Notes: generated from the sequence alone by a model not told the origin. Positions 48,710 through 59,072 are shown, counted from the stretch's first letter. The stretch: DNA of 64,000 nucleotides from Chitinophaga sancti (GCF_034424315.1 NZ_CP139972.1:496001-560000); one strand, 5' to 3'. A program made the numbers and translations.

Positions 48710-49810
48710 TTAATGGCCCTGTTTTTTATCTTCCAGGATTTTTAATACGGCTGCTTTGAGCTCATCATAATTTGAGCTATCATCGAAGCGCTGGTTGAAT
48801 ACTGAAATGTTGCCTTTATCATCTTTGGCGCTAAGTACATAAGGCAGGCTTTCTGTAACGGGCGGCGTATAGGTTGTCTGGATGGTCATTTCTACTACAT
48901 CCGGAAAAGGCTTCAGCACGAAGATGGTTTTGTTATAAGCTTTATCCGATGAACCGTGTTCATACCTTTCGTATACTACGATGTCTTTTTTATTCCATTT
49001 AAAATAGTCAAGAATAAAGCGGTCATTCAGTTCACCGTCCAGGTTCCCGTCACGCTGTGCTGCGTAAAGTTTCGCTTTGTAGCGGTCGCCGTTAATGTAG
49101 TCTTTGTTGTGATAGCAGATCTGGATCATTTTTGTCATCGCCACGTAGTTGATCGTATCTATTTCCAGGAGTTCCTGTACGACCGGCAATGCGAGATCAT
49201 GCCGGCCTTCTTTTATTTCAAGGTCACAGATGCCGATGCAGGCGATTTGGTAGTCTTCTCCATCTTTCAGCAATTTATCTTTTACCTTGTAAAATACGGC
49301 GAGGGCTTTTTCATTCTCATTGCGTTCAGCATAGATTTCACCAATCAGTACATTGGCATGGCCATCATCATCGGGTAGTTCACTGGCCTTGGTCAATACT
49401 TCCAGGGCTTGTGGGATCTTGTTTAAATGACGGTAGGCATTACCCATTCCTACATAATGGCGGGAGGCAACATCAATATCCTGTGCTTTGGCGAATACTG
49501 CCAGCGCTTCCTCGTACCGCTGCATGTTATTGAGCAGGGTGCCTTTTTGAAAATAAGAACGTGGATCTTTCGGTGCTTTGGCAATGGCTTTGTCCAGGGT
49601 GGCCATGGCTATATTGTCCTGCGAGAGGTTGTGATAAGCTATGCCAAGTATAATCAGGGCTGGCACAGAGAGCGTATCGGGTGCTGTGGTATAGGCGATA
49701 ATATCTTCCCAGTTCTCTGCCCGCTCCAGTGTTTTGAAGCGGGTACTGTCCTGCGCATAACTTTGGTATAGGGCGCAACAGCAACCAATGGTTGCGATTA
49801 GCTTTTTCAT
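48710..49810 (-). CDS. TPR-repeat protein, exported
   Basis: The 366-residue protein has a short hydrophobic leader (MKKLIATIGCCCALYQSYA) and a central array of tetratricopeptide repeats: for example AIAKAPKDPRSYFQKGTLLN, RYEEALAVFAKAQDIDVASR and IPQALEVLTKASELPDDDG. The C-terminal about 110 residues are beta-rich (YEHGSSDKAYNKTIFVLKPF). It is probably a periplasmic or lipoprotein scaffold. The exact partner is unknown. It starts 22 bp from the end of the DUF72 gene. Confidence 0.85.
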   Translation of the reverse strand: MKKLIATIGCCCALYQSYAQDSTRFKTLERAENWEDIIAYTTAPDTLSVPALIILGIAYHNLSQDNIAMATLDKAIAKAPKDPRSYFQKGTLLNNMQRYEEALAVFAKAQDIDVASRHYVGMGNAYRHLNKIPQALEVLTKASELPDDDGHANVLIGEIYAERNENEKALAVFYKVKDKLLKDGEDYQIACIGICDLEIKEGRHDLALPVVQELLEIDTINYVAMTKMIQICYHNKDYINGDRYKAKLYAAQRDGNLDGELNDRFILDYFKWNKKDIVVYERYEHGSSDKAYNKTIFVLKPFPDVVEMTIQTTYTPPVTESLPYVLSAKDDKGNISVFNQRFDDSSNYDELKAAVLKILEDKKQGH

Positions 49811-49832
49811 ATATAGGGATCTGTTTTTCCGT

Positions 49833-50558
49833 TTAACTGATCAATGCATTCAGGTCCATCAGATTTTTAATTGCATCGCCGATGGTGTTGTTGAAATAAA
49901 CAAACACTTCTTTTCCTTCCTGCATCCATGCTTTGATCTGTACCGCATTTTGTTCCAGCTGGGGAAGGGTATAGCCTCCTTTGTAATCGCCAGCCGGCCC
50001 ATGGAACCGAAGATAAACAAATTCAGCATTTTTATTTAGCCGGGTATTCCTGGATTTTGGAATATCGTGCAGGACTATACTGGCGCCGTATTCGTCCGCC
50101 AGTTCGAAGGTCTCGCTGATATACCAGCTGGAATGCCTGAACTCAAGGGCCACTTTCCAGCCCGAAATCATCGACAGGAGGGATTCTACCTGGCTAAAAC
50201 CGTCTATGGTAAGAGAGGGTGGAAACTGCAGCAGCAGGCAGCCCTTTTGATCCCCTGCCTCGTTGATGACCGACATGAAATTTAACACGTCTTTTGGATT
50301 AAAAGCCAGGCCTTTTACATGGGTGATCTCCTGCCATAATTTGTAGGTAAATACGAAATCCCGGGGCACTTCTGTTGTCCATTTCTTTACCGTTGTTCCC
50401 TTCGGAACTTTATAAAATGAGCTATTGATTTCAATGCTGTTAAATAAACTTGCATAGTAAGTAAGCCGTGGTTTATCCCGGTATTCAGGCGGGAATGACT
50501 GCTTGTTTGGAACGGGCAGTACAAGCCCGCTTGTGCCAGATCTGTACAGATTTTTCAT
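49833..50558 (-). CDS. DUF72-family protein
   Basis: The 241-residue protein begins MKNLYRSGTSGLVLPVPN, a variant of the (I/Y)xGTSGW start of DUF72. The motifs YYASLFNSIEINSSFYKVPK, FVFTYKLWQEITHVK, WKVALEFRHSSWY and FVYLRFHGPAGDYKGGYT are all characteristic. The fold is TIM-barrel-like and the reaction is unknown. Confidence 0.92.
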   Translation of the reverse strand: MKNLYRSGTSGLVLPVPNKQSFPPEYRDKPRLTYYASLFNSIEINSSFYKVPKGTTVKKWTTEVPRDFVFTYKLWQEITHVKGLAFNPKDVLNFMSVINEAGDQKGCLLLQFPPSLTIDGFSQVESLLSMISGWKVALEFRHSSWYISETFELADEYGASIVLHDIPKSRNTRLNKNAEFVYLRFHGPAGDYKGGYTLPQLEQNAVQIKAWMQEGKEVFVYFNNTIGDAIKNLMDLNALIS

Positions 50559-50637
50559 ACAGTGGTATAATCGATTATATTTGAAAGATACCTATGTTTA
50601 TCATAAGATTTTTTCCTCATTGTGCCGGGGCGGTTTT

Positions 50638-52227
50638 CTATTTGAGTTCGATGGACTGAACAGCACGTACTTCTTCGAGGAAGTACTGGTCGTGTGAGAT
50701 GACGATCAGTGTACCCTCATAAGCATTGATTGCAGCTGTGAGGATCGCTACGTTTTGGATGTCCAGGTTATTTGTCGGCTCATCGAGAATGATCATGTCA
50801 GGTGCCTCGGGATCGATGGTAAGCGCGCAGAGCAGGAGCCGCATTTTCTCTCCGCCGCTGAGGGTACTGCATGGTTTATCCCAGTATTCTTTTGTAAAAA
50901 GGAACCTGGTGAGGCGGATCTTTATTTCATGCTCCTGTAGTGCGGAATGATTAAATAATTGTGCCTGGTCATACACGCTCAGCTGGTTATTGATCAGTGA
51001 ATAGTCCTGATCGATATAAACGGTTTTACCGGCCTGACTGGTGAGTACGCCGGTAGTTGGGTTGATATATCCCAGCATCATTTTTATCAGTGTAGTTTTC
51101 CCCGAGCCATTTAGTCCTTTGATGGCTAGTCTTTCACCACTATTGATCTGGAAACTTAGTGGCTGTGACCAGAGTGGTGAGTGCTGGTAACTGAAATTGA
51201 TGTTTTGTGCATGGATGAGGAGTTTGCCTTTATACAGGTTGGCGTTTTCAAAACCCAGTTTCATTTTGTCGATGTCAGGGAGCTCTTTGCGTAGTTCCTG
51301 GAGGGCTTCTGTGAGCTGGCTGACCTTTTCTTCGTGCATGCCTTTCGTACGGGCGGTACTCTTTTCGGCATTGTTGCGAAAGGTGTTCATAGAAATGGTG
51401 GGCAGACCTGATTTCTCCTGTTGCTTTTTTCCCCTGGCGTCCAGTTTCTGTTGCCGTTCCATGGTTTCTCTTTCCGTTTCTTTGGCTTTGCGGAGCGCCT
51501 TTTCCCGGCTTTTCAGGTCTTGTGCCATGGCGTTGTTTGCTACCTGTTTTTGTGCCAGATAGAAATCGTAATTGCCTCCGTAGAGGGTGATGCCTTTTTT
51601 GCTGAGTTCATAAACCTGGTCCGGGAGCTGGAGTAACTGGCGATCATGGCTGACTACGATTAGGGTAACAGCCGTATTTTCTATCAGCTCATACAGCAGG
51701 GCACGGCCATGGCTATCCAGGTGATTGCTGGGTTCATCAAGCAGGATGATATCCGGTTCGTGAATGGCAATGCCGGCGAGAAAGGCTTTTGTTTTTTGTC
51801 CGCCGCTGAGGGTACTTATGGGCTGTGAGAGGGGAAAGTCTTGCAAACCCCAGTGTAATAAAGCCGCTGCGGATCGTTCTTCAATGCTCCAGTCATCATT
51901 GAGCTGGTTCATATTCGCTTCGGATACATCACCTTCCAGGATGCTGTGCAGGGCCTTTATTTTATGATCTATGTGTAAGGCCTCAGCGATGCTGAGATCG
52001 TTGTACTGGCCAAAATGTTGTGGTATATAGTATGGCTGACCGGTGGTATGAATAGTACCGGAAGCAGGTGTAAGTATTCCTGCCAGTAATTTGAGCAGGG
52101 TGGACTTACCAGCGCCATTATTACCGATTAGTGCGGCTTTGGCATGTGCGGGAATGCTGAGGTCAATATGATCAAACAGCAGATCCTTATTCGGATGCAG
52201 ATAGCTTACCTGTTGTAAAATGAACAT
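50638..52227 (-). CDS. ABC-F ATPase
   Basis: The 529-residue protein has two ABC ATPase domains and no membrane segments: IGNNGAGKSTLLKLL, the signature LSGGQKTKAFLA and LDEPSNHLDS in the first; GLNGSGKTTLIKMM, LSGGEKMRLLLC and LDEPTNNLDI in the second. A charged linker (about 230-310) lies between them. ABC-F proteins act on ribosomes, as translation factors or as antibiotic-resistance proteins (ribosomal protection). Its promoter gives a leader of about 88 nt, often seen in inducible members (inference). Confidence 0.92.
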   Translation of the reverse strand: MFILQQVSYLHPNKDLLFDHIDLSIPAHAKAALIGNNGAGKSTLLKLLAGILTPASGTIHTTGQPYYIPQHFGQYNDLSIAEALHIDHKIKALHSILEGDVSEANMNQLNDDWSIEERSAAALLHWGLQDFPLSQPISTLSGGQKTKAFLAGIAIHEPDIILLDEPSNHLDSHGRALLYELIENTAVTLIVVSHDRQLLQLPDQVYELSKKGITLYGGNYDFYLAQKQVANNAMAQDLKSREKALRKAKETERETMERQQKLDARGKKQQEKSGLPTISMNTFRNNAEKSTARTKGMHEEKVSQLTEALQELRKELPDIDKMKLGFENANLYKGKLLIHAQNINFSYQHSPLWSQPLSFQINSGERLAIKGLNGSGKTTLIKMMLGYINPTTGVLTSQAGKTVYIDQDYSLINNQLSVYDQAQLFNHSALQEHEIKIRLTRFLFTKEYWDKPCSTLSGGEKMRLLLCALTIDPEAPDMIILDEPTNNLDIQNVAILTAAINAYEGTLIVISHDQYFLEEVRAVQSIELK

Positions 52228-52321
52228 GGACTATTTTCTTCAGTAAAGATTAGTGAAGTGGGTTTGATTACTGATTATTTATTTGAAAATAGATCTCACA
52301 TTGATGTTGGAGTAATTTTTG

Positions 52322-52355
52322 CAAATATAGCGAAAAGGTTCTATTTTTCGACAAA
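52322..52355 (-). promoter_or_regulatory. Promoter of the ABC-F gene
   Basis: On the minus strand TTTG (52352-52355), 22 bases and TATATTTG (52322-52329) match the Bacteroidota consensus. The leader from about 52315 to 52227 could carry attenuator control, but I see no clear hairpin pair. The gap 52228-52476 has no convincing gene. Confidence 0.65.
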
Positions 52356-52476
52356 CCCTAAATTATTGTGGGATCAGTTTGATTCTCTATTTCCCAAAAC
52401 AACATTGGCGGTTGCCGTAGGATTCGAAAGGGGCCTGCGGCTGGCTTAATTAAATTCAAAATATTTAAATTATTTT

Positions 52477-53133
52477 ATGACAACAGAAGAGTACAAAAGT
52501 TTGTTTACAGAGGACGATACTGTAGGCTGGACGGCGATCGACGATGTGTTTGAAAAAATATACCCCGGTCAGGAACCGATGCATTATGCGCCGCCATTAC
52601 ACTATGCAGTAGGTGGGGAAGATCCCATTGATGGTACAAGTATTTATAAAAGCACGAAACAGGAGGAACATTTTCATTTAGTGAGTTATGGTTTTTCTGA
52701 ATTGTATTATAATGAGAAAGCGGCAGGTGGTGAGTTCAGCAAGTGGGGCTTTGAACTGACGATGCGGGTGAAGCCTTTTGCAGGTGATGAAGGCAATCCG
52801 ACCTGGGTGATCAATATGATGAATAACCTGGCACGGTATGTATTTAGTTCCAGCAGGTGGTTTGAGGAGTATCAGTATATACCGGCTAATGGACCCATCA
52901 GGCTGGATACGGATACGGATATTACAGGATTGGCATTTGTAAAAGATCCCGAAGCGGGCAGGATTGATACCCCACATGGAGAGCTGACCTTTTTGCAGAT
53001 AGTAGGATTGACCACAGCTGAGCTTGAGCGGATTAAAGCAGCTAATACCAAGGCAGCTGTGGAGGAGGTGTTAAATGAGATCGCGAAAACGAACCCCTTG
53101 TATATTACTGATTTGGAAAGGCGGTCAAAATGA
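52477..53133 (+). CDS. SUFU (suppressor-of-fused) domain protein
   Basis: The 218-residue protein contains PMHYAPPLHYAVGGEDPIDGTSIYKS, HFHLVSYGFSELYYNE, KWGFELTMRVKPF and ISGLAF-like late strands (DITGLAFVKDPE), all typical of bacterial SUFU-domain proteins. In bacteria such domains are commonly immunity-like or of unknown function. No toxin gene lies beside it, so its role here is open. Confidence 0.88.
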   Translation: MTTEEYKSLFTEDDTVGWTAIDDVFEKIYPGQEPMHYAPPLHYAVGGEDPIDGTSIYKSTKQEEHFHLVSYGFSELYYNEKAAGGEFSKWGFELTMRVKPFAGDEGNPTWVINMMNNLARYVFSSSRWFEEYQYIPANGPIRLDTDTDITGLAFVKDPEAGRIDTPHGELTFLQIVGLTTAELERIKAANTKAAVEEVLNEIAKTNPLYITDLERRSK

Positions 53134-53167
53134 GTTGCATGGGGCCAGGCCAGGTCATTATATTGCT

Positions 53168-53245
53168 GTTGTATCTTAAAGCATAAATCATGCTTTAAGA
53201 TACAACAAAAAGAAAACCTGCTTTTCAGCGCTGATTTTCTTTTTG
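53168..53245. terminator. Two successive hairpins between convergent genes
   Basis: A 17-bp stem (53168-53184 with 53190-53206) encloses AAATC. It is followed by an A/T-rich stem CAAAAAGAAAA/TTTTCTTTTTG (53206-53216 with 53235-53245) containing TCAGCGCTGA. The T-run serves the plus-strand SUFU transcript and the A-run serves the minus-strand efflux operon. Confidence 0.8.
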
Positions 53246-53255
53246 TTGTTTAGTA

Positions 53256-53450
53256 TTAATGATGAAGACTTGTATTACGATCATCCATCTGCCTGAGATG
53301 TTTATAATGGATATAACCGTAAAAGAGGAAAAATAGTAAGAAAGAAATTGCAATACCCCAGGTAATCATTCGCTCATTCCTGGACTCCTTTGTCATTTTC
53401 TTATGATCCTTTTTGCCTTTCACACCTGGTTTATAATTATTCCTCTTCAC
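53256..53450 (-). CDS. Small single-span membrane protein in the efflux operon
   Basis: The 64-residue protein has a basic N-terminus (KRNNYKPGVKGKKDHKK), one hydrophobic segment ITWGIAISFLLFFLFYGYIHY and a polar tail ending TSLHH. It overlaps the end of the adaptor gene by 14 nt on the same strand, so it is probably translated with the efflux genes. No named family is known to me; a role as pump accessory is inference only. Confidence 0.65.
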   Translation of the reverse strand: MKRNNYKPGVKGKKDHKKMTKESRNERMITWGIAISFLLFFLFYGYIHYKHLRQMDDRNTSLHH

Positions 53451-54642
53451 TATTCTTCAATTTTGACAAAAGATCGTACGCTCCATTTACCACAATCTTT
53501 CCTTTCAACTCTTTATTGGGCGGTAGTTCTACCTGTATCAATCCAGAGTCATCATTCCCTGTCGTCACTTCCTGCATGTCATAATAATAAGTCGCTGCAT
53601 GCGCTGTCACAAGTTTATTCCCTTCAGCACCATTTCCTCCCGGTGCTGCTGCCGAAACGAAAATGTATTTTTTCCCACTGTAGTCTACCACTGCGTTTTC
53701 GGGTAAAGTCAGGGCATCTGATTGACCAATCGCAATCTGTGCGGTTAAATAAGTTCCGGGAACAAATGTATTATTACTACCAGTAGCCAGGGCATGAACG
53801 GTGATCGTCTTGTCTGGCTTGATTTCACGACCTACCAATTCAATAACCGCCTTACGTTCTGTACTATCACCTGTGAGCCTGAACCTTACCTGCTGACCGG
53901 GTTTCAGCAGTGCCACATCCTTCTCAAACACATTCAGCTCCACGTGTAGTTCTGTACCGTTCACAATCTCAAACATCACATCATTAGGATTTACAAACTT
54001 CCCGCTATTGACATTTACCTTCGTTACATACCCTGTTACCGGTGCATAAATATTAATCCTGCTTCTGATATTCGAAGCTGTCAATGTAGCGGCGTTGATA
54101 TTAATCAGTTGCAGGCGTTGACGCAATGCACTCTCTCTTGCCTGCGCAATCTGATACTGATTCTTTGCCTGCTGCAGCGTTTTGCGTGAGTTCACATTCT
54201 GACTGGCTAATGTTTCCTGGCGCTGGTATTCAGCGTCATTTAGTTCTAATACACTTCTGCTCTCCAGGTAGTCCTGCTGCAGTTGTACATAGTCCTGATT
54301 CTCCAACACCGCAATCACCTGTCCTTTTGTTACGCTACTCCCCTGTAACAACGGCGTAGAAACAATAATACCGCCCATCTGGGTTGTGACACTCAGCAGG
54401 TTTTGCGGCGGTACATCGATATAGCCTGTCACTTTTAATAAACCACTGACAGGTTTAATCTCTGCCGATCCCAGTTGAATGCCAATCGCGTTGTATTGCT
54501 CCTGTGTAATTTCTACAAGGTTTTCACTTTCTGTCTTATCAGTGTCGGCCGATGTAGCTGTTGTACCTGATTTTTTATTTCCACAGGCACTTAATAATAT
54601 GGCAAAAACCATTACACCTGCTATGTTATATAGATTCTTCAT
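53437..54642 (-). CDS. RND efflux periplasmic adaptor (CusB/HlyD-like)
   Basis: The 401-residue protein has a lipoprotein signal (VMVFAILLSACGNKK) followed by membrane-fusion-protein order: a beta-barrel/lipoyl segment (GLLKVTGYIDVPPQNLL, VTKGQVIAVLENQDYVQLQQDYLES), an alpha-helical hairpin (about 120-190), a second lipoyl half (IRSRINIYAPVTGYVTKVNVNSGKFV) and a C-terminal beta-barrel. It links the inner-membrane pump to the outer-membrane channel. It starts 11 nt after the CusA-TolC gene. Confidence 0.93.
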   Translation of the reverse strand: MKNLYNIAGVMVFAILLSACGNKKSGTTATSADTDKTESENLVEITQEQYNAIGIQLGSAEIKPVSGLLKVTGYIDVPPQNLLSVTTQMGGIIVSTPLLQGSSVTKGQVIAVLENQDYVQLQQDYLESRSVLELNDAEYQRQETLASQNVNSRKTLQQAKNQYQIAQARESALRQRLQLININAATLTASNIRSRINIYAPVTGYVTKVNVNSGKFVNPNDVMFEIVNGTELHVELNVFEKDVALLKPGQQVRFRLTGDSTERKAVIELVGREIKPDKTITVHALATGSNNTFVPGTYLTAQIAIGQSDALTLPENAVVDYSGKKYIFVSAAAPGGNGAEGNKLVTAHAATYYYDMQEVTTGNDDSGLIQVELPPNKELKGKIVVNGAYDLLSKLKNSEEE

Positions 54643-54653
54643 GCTTTTAATTG

Positions 54654-57600
54654 TTATATGCCAGCCAGATATTTAATTCGATAAACCGATTGATTGTATT
54701 GATTGATTGCCTGCAAATAACCCAGACGGATATCTGAAGATGTTTTCAGGCTTTGTAATAGTTCCACGTAGCCGATCTCCCCATTCTGGAATGCAAGTTG
54801 CGCCTGTTTAAGAATCAGCCCGGCATTTGGTAATGCGCTCGATTCATAATAATCAATACTCCGGGAGTTCTTTAACAATTCCTGGTAGGCCTGGCTAAAC
54901 TCAGCCTTTAAATTTGTTTGGAATAAATCAAGCTGGTTTTCAGCCAGCTGCTTTTCTATTTTTGCAGCTTTTATTTTTGCTGAAAATGGTTTGTAAAACA
55001 AGGGAATAGCAATACCTGCCCGAACGCCCTGGAACCGTTTCCCGCCGCCAAAGTATACATCCTGTCCGTTTATATTTTGCGTACCTATGATCGACTGATT
55101 AAAATATCCAATCGTAAAATCAGGACCAGCAAGGGAGCGTTCCAGCCGGATGGTTTTTTCTGCTATTGTTATTTGCTGTTGTTGTTGGGCAATAACAGGA
55201 TTGGCCAGTGACAAACTATCCGCAACCTGTGGTAAGCCATTTTTATCCTGCCTGAATTCATCTCTTACAAGTATAATACTACCGGTTGTATTCAGCAATC
55301 GTTGTAACTCTGCCGTATAAGCCCGAATATCCCCCTGGTTCTTTTCCATCTGGTTACGCACCTCGTTATACTGCGTCTGTGCAGTCGTGAATTCCAGTAA
55401 GGTGGTTTCACCGGTTTGGTACCTCAGGGAAGAAGCTTTCTGAAAATTGCCGAATATGGAATCCTGCTGTTCCAGCAAAGACTGCAGGGCATTGAAATAG
55501 GACAGTTGCATATAAGCACTTCTTACCTGGTAGCTCAGCTCATTTATGCTGACAGACAGTCCTTTTTTCGCGCCTTCAATTCTGGCAGCTGCCAGCAAGC
55601 TACGGCTTTTGAATACCCCGGGATAAGGGATGCTTTGTGAGATCGTAATATTATTATCCCTGTTATTACTGTTGGATTGGCCATATTGAACATCCAGGTT
55701 TGTCTTAGCGATATCCCCGGAAGTAGCCCGCAATGCCTGCTGCCTGTTAATCTCCAGCGCAGAAGACTTTACAGCCTGGTTATTCCTGATGGCCATTGAA
55801 ACAGCATCTTCCATTCCCAATGCTTTCATCCCATCCTGTGCTTTTGCCGTACCCGGGCATAAAAGCCCCAGCGGAAGCAGGATGATAGCGGCCGTTTTAG
55901 GCAATTTTATCTTTCCATTCCAGCTCTCAAACAGTATGTATAATACCGGCAACACAATCAGGGTTAATATGGTGGAAGTTACCAGGCCGCCGATTACTAC
56001 AGTTGCTAAAGGCTTTTGCACTTCTGCACCGGCAGCCGTAGAAATGGCCATTGGCAGGAAGCCGAGAGAAGCCACCGTAGCAGTCATTAATACGGGTCTT
56101 AAACGGACCTCCGTCCCTTTCAATACAACTTCAGTAAGGGAATAGCTATTCTCCTTTCTCAGGCGGTTAAATTCAGTGATCAATACGATCCCATTTAATA
56201 CGGCCACTCCAAACAATGCAATAAATCCAACACCGGCAGAAATACTAAATGGCATACCTCTCAGCAGCAGTGCCAGCACCCCACCGATAGCAGCCATTGG
56301 AATTGCCGTAAAAATGAGCAATGATTGTTTGACAGAACCAAAAGTGAAATATAGCAAGAGAAGGATCAGGGCCAGTGCAATGGGCACGGCTACAGATAAA
56401 CGTGAACTTGCTGCCTGCAGGTTCTCAAACTGTCCTCCATAGGTGATATAATATCCCGTAGGCAATTTGATCTGCTGATCGATCCTGGTTTGGATTTCAT
56501 TTACCACACTTTGAATATCCCTGCCACGTACATTCAGGCCAACGATGATCCTCCGCTTTGTATCCTCGCGCTGAATCTGGTTAGGCCCGGGTTCAAAGGA
56601 GATCTCTGCCAGCTGGTCAAGGGGTAACTGGATGCCTGATGGGGCTGTGACATAAATGTTTTTGACATCGGTGATGCTTTGGCGGTTCTGCTGACTAAAC
56701 CTTACCACCATATCATACCTTTGTTCCCCTTCGTACACCAGGCCGGCAGATTGCCCTGCAAAAGCTGCTGTCACCGCCTGATTCACTGTTTCCACATTCA
56801 ATCCATATTGCGCAATCCTGTCACGGTTGATGCGAACGATAATCTGGGGGAGGCCTTCTACCTGTTCCAGGTACAGGTCTTTTGCACCGTCCACACCCGC
56901 AGCAATTTTACCTATCTTTTTAGACAATGTGGTCAAAACATCCAGGTCATCGCCGAAGATCTTAATACCTAAGTCCTGTCTAACGCCGGAGATCAATTCG
57001 TTGGAGCGGAGCTGTATTGGTTGCGAAAACCCGAAAGTTACACCGGGAACGAGCTGCAATGCCTCGCTCATTTTTTCGGATAGTTCCTCGCGGGTTTTTG
57101 CAGACACCCATTCATCTTTATCCTTAAGAACAATGGTCAGATCGCAGGATTCCATCGGCATAGGGTCTGTCGGAATTTCTGCCGCACCTATTTTGCCAAC
57201 CACCTCCTTAACCTCCGGAAATTTCTTTATAAGGATGGAAGATGCCTGGGATACTTTGTCAATCGTTTGAGAAAGCGAGCTACCTGTCAGCAAGCGGGTT
57301 TCTACAGCAAAATCACCTTCTTCCAGGCTTGGGATAAATTCACCTCCCATACGGGTAAAAATGAAGGCACTCATGGCCATCATGCTTACCGCAATACCGA
57401 CTACTAACCATTTTCTATTGATAGCAGCCTTAATAAGGGGGTAATACCGCTTATGGATACCAGACATCATCCGGTCGGAGAAGTTCTTTTTTTGGGTGGT
57501 ATTCTTGCTTAAGAACAGGGCTGCAACCATCGGCACATAGGTCAGTGACAAAATGAAAGCACCAAGGATGGCAAATGACACCGTTTGTGCCATAGGACGG

Positions 57601-59027
57601 AACATTTTACCTTCAATTCCTATCAGCGCGAGAATCGGGAGATAAACAATGAGGATGATAATTTCGCCAAAAGCGGCAGCGGAACGGATCTTTACTGCGG
57701 ATGCATACACTTCTTCATCCATTTCCTGTTGGTTGAACTTACCTGCATTTCTCAGGCCAAGGTGATGCATGGTGGCTTCAACGATGATCACGGCACCATC
57801 TACGATTAAGCCAAAGTCAATCGCTCCTAAACTCATCAGGTTGCCTGATACGCCAAACAGGTTCATCATGGCGATAGCAAAAAGCATGGCCAGTGGTATT
57901 ACAGAAGCGACCACTAAACCTGCCCGGAGATTACCCAGGAATAATACCAGAACAAAGATCACGATCAGGGCGCCTTCCACCAGGTTTTTAGCCACTGTAC
58001 CGATTGCCCTATCTACCAGCGCACTGCGGTCCAGGAAGGGTTCAATCATCACTCCTTCAGGCAATGTTTTAGTAATACGGTCAATTCTTGACTTCACCTC
58101 TTTCACTACCTGGTTGGCGTTGGCTCCCTTCAGCATCATAACAATTCCTCCTACCGCCTCTCCATCAGAATTTTTCGTCGTTCTCGTCAGGGCGCCATAC
58201 CGGATAGCATTACCCAACTGTACATTTGCCACATCGCGGATTAACACAGGCAGGCCGGCATCCGTATTTTTAACGACTATTTTATTAATGTCATCCAGCG
58301 TACCTACGAGGCCTTCGGTCCGGATAAAATAGGCGGTAGGCTTCTTATCAATGTATGCTCCACCGGCATTCCTGTTATTGATTTCAAGTGCCTTTAAAAT
58401 GTCTGTAATACTTAGGTTATAACTTCGCAGCTTCTCCGGGTCCAGGCCTATTTCAAATTGCTTGAGGAATCCGCCAAAGCTATTCACCTCAGCTACACCG
58501 GGAGTACCCAATAGCTGGCGGCGCACAATCCAGTCCTGGATCGTGCGTAGTTCACGTGCACCATATTTCTTTTCAAAACCAGGTTTAGCAGAAATTACAT
58601 ATTGGAATATCTCGCCTAATCCCGTTGAGATGGGAGAAATTTCAGGATTGCCCAGGTTGCCGGGGATGCTGTTCCTTGCCTCGGCCAGCTTCTCATTCAC
58701 CTGCTGCCGTGCCCAGTATATATCTACATCATCATGGAAGACAATTGTCACAACTGACAGTCCAAATCTTGAAATAGACCGCAGCTGTTCCAGCTCCGGG
58801 ATGGTAGACATTACCTGTTCAACGGGAAAGGTGATCAGCCGTTCTACTTCCTGGGCAGCAAGAGACGGGGAGGAGGTGATGACTTGTACCTGGTTATTGG
58901 TAATATCAGGCGTGGCGTCAATTGGTAGTTTTTTTAGAGAGTAGATTCCCCAAATGATCAATCCGAGCGTGAAGAGCCCGATGATCAATTTATTATTGAT
59001 CGAAAATTTAATAATCTTATTCAACAT
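54654..59027 (-). CDS. CusA-type heavy-metal RND pump fused to a TolC-like channel
   Basis: The 1,457-residue protein is a fusion. Residues 1 to about 1040 are an HME-RND pump: N-terminal PIDATPDITNNQVQV, VDIYWARQQVNEKLAEAR, the TM4 element AIDFGLIVDGAVIIVEAT, and GMPFSISAGVGFIALFGVAVLNGIV. From about 1060 to the end is a TolC-family segment (AVSMAIRNNQAVKSSALEINR, QGVRAGIAIPLFYKPF, KAEFSQAYQELLKNSRS). Such fusions are common in Bacteroidota. A periplasmic MPMESCDLTIVL stretch could bind a soft metal ion, so copper or silver is plausible, but the substrate is not proven. Confidence 0.92.
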   Translation of the reverse strand: MLNKIIKFSINNKLIIGLFTLGLIIWGIYSLKKLPIDATPDITNNQVQVITSSPSLAAQEVERLITFPVEQVMSTIPELEQLRSISRFGLSVVTIVFHDDVDIYWARQQVNEKLAEARNSIPGNLGNPEISPISTGLGEIFQYVISAKPGFEKKYGARELRTIQDWIVRRQLLGTPGVAEVNSFGGFLKQFEIGLDPEKLRSYNLSITDILKALEINNRNAGGAYIDKKPTAYFIRTEGLVGTLDDINKIVVKNTDAGLPVLIRDVANVQLGNAIRYGALTRTTKNSDGEAVGGIVMMLKGANANQVVKEVKSRIDRITKTLPEGVMIEPFLDRSALVDRAIGTVAKNLVEGALIVIFVLVLFLGNLRAGLVVASVIPLAMLFAIAMMNLFGVSGNLMSLGAIDFGLIVDGAVIIVEATMHHLGLRNAGKFNQQEMDEEVYASAVKIRSAAAFGEIIILIVYLPILALIGIEGKMFRPMAQTVSFAILGAFILSLTYVPMVAALFLSKNTTQKKNFSDRMMSGIHKRYYPLIKAAINRKWLVVGIAVSMMAMSAFIFTRMGGEFIPSLEEGDFAVETRLLTGSSLSQTIDKVSQASSILIKKFPEVKEVVGKIGAAEIPTDPMPMESCDLTIVLKDKDEWVSAKTREELSEKMSEALQLVPGVTFGFSQPIQLRSNELISGVRQDLGIKIFGDDLDVLTTLSKKIGKIAAGVDGAKDLYLEQVEGLPQIIVRINRDRIAQYGLNVETVNQAVTAAFAGQSAGLVYEGEQRYDMVVRFSQQNRQSITDVKNIYVTAPSGIQLPLDQLAEISFEPGPNQIQREDTKRRIIVGLNVRGRDIQSVVNEIQTRIDQQIKLPTGYYITYGGQFENLQAASSRLSVAVPIALALILLLLYFTFGSVKQSLLIFTAIPMAAIGGVLALLLRGMPFSISAGVGFIALFGVAVLNGIVLITEFNRLRKENSYSLTEVVLKGTEVRLRPVLMTATVASLGFLPMAISTAAGAEVQKPLATVVIGGLVTSTILTLIVLPVLYILFESWNGKIKLPKTAAIILLPLGLLCPGTAKAQDGMKALGMEDAVSMAIRNNQAVKSSALEINRQQALRATSGDIAKTNLDVQYGQSNSNNRDNNITISQSIPYPGVFKSRSLLAAARIEGAKKGLSVSINELSYQVRSAYMQLSYFNALQSLLEQQDSIFGNFQKASSLRYQTGETTLLEFTTAQTQYNEVRNQMEKNQGDIRAYTAELQRLLNTTGSIILVRDEFRQDKNGLPQVADSLSLANPVIAQQQQQITIAEKTIRLERSLAGPDFTIGYFNQSIIGTQNINGQDVYFGGGKRFQGVRAGIAIPLFYKPFSAKIKAAKIEKQLAENQLDLFQTNLKAEFSQAYQELLKNSRSIDYYESSALPNAGLILKQAQLAFQNGEIGYVELLQSLKTSSDIRLGYLQAINQYNQSVYRIKYLAGI

Positions 59028-59072
59028 ATTGCGCTAATGGAATAGATGACTGAATGCATAAAATTCCCATGC

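Noticed and set aside
52258-52449. 63-residue plus-strand frame before the SUFU gene
   Set aside because: It lies across the promoter of the ABC-F gene on the other strand and has no recognisable domain.
52477-53133. SUFU protein as immunity for a polymorphic toxin
   Set aside because: There is no adjacent toxin; the RHS relic is 35 kb away and dead.
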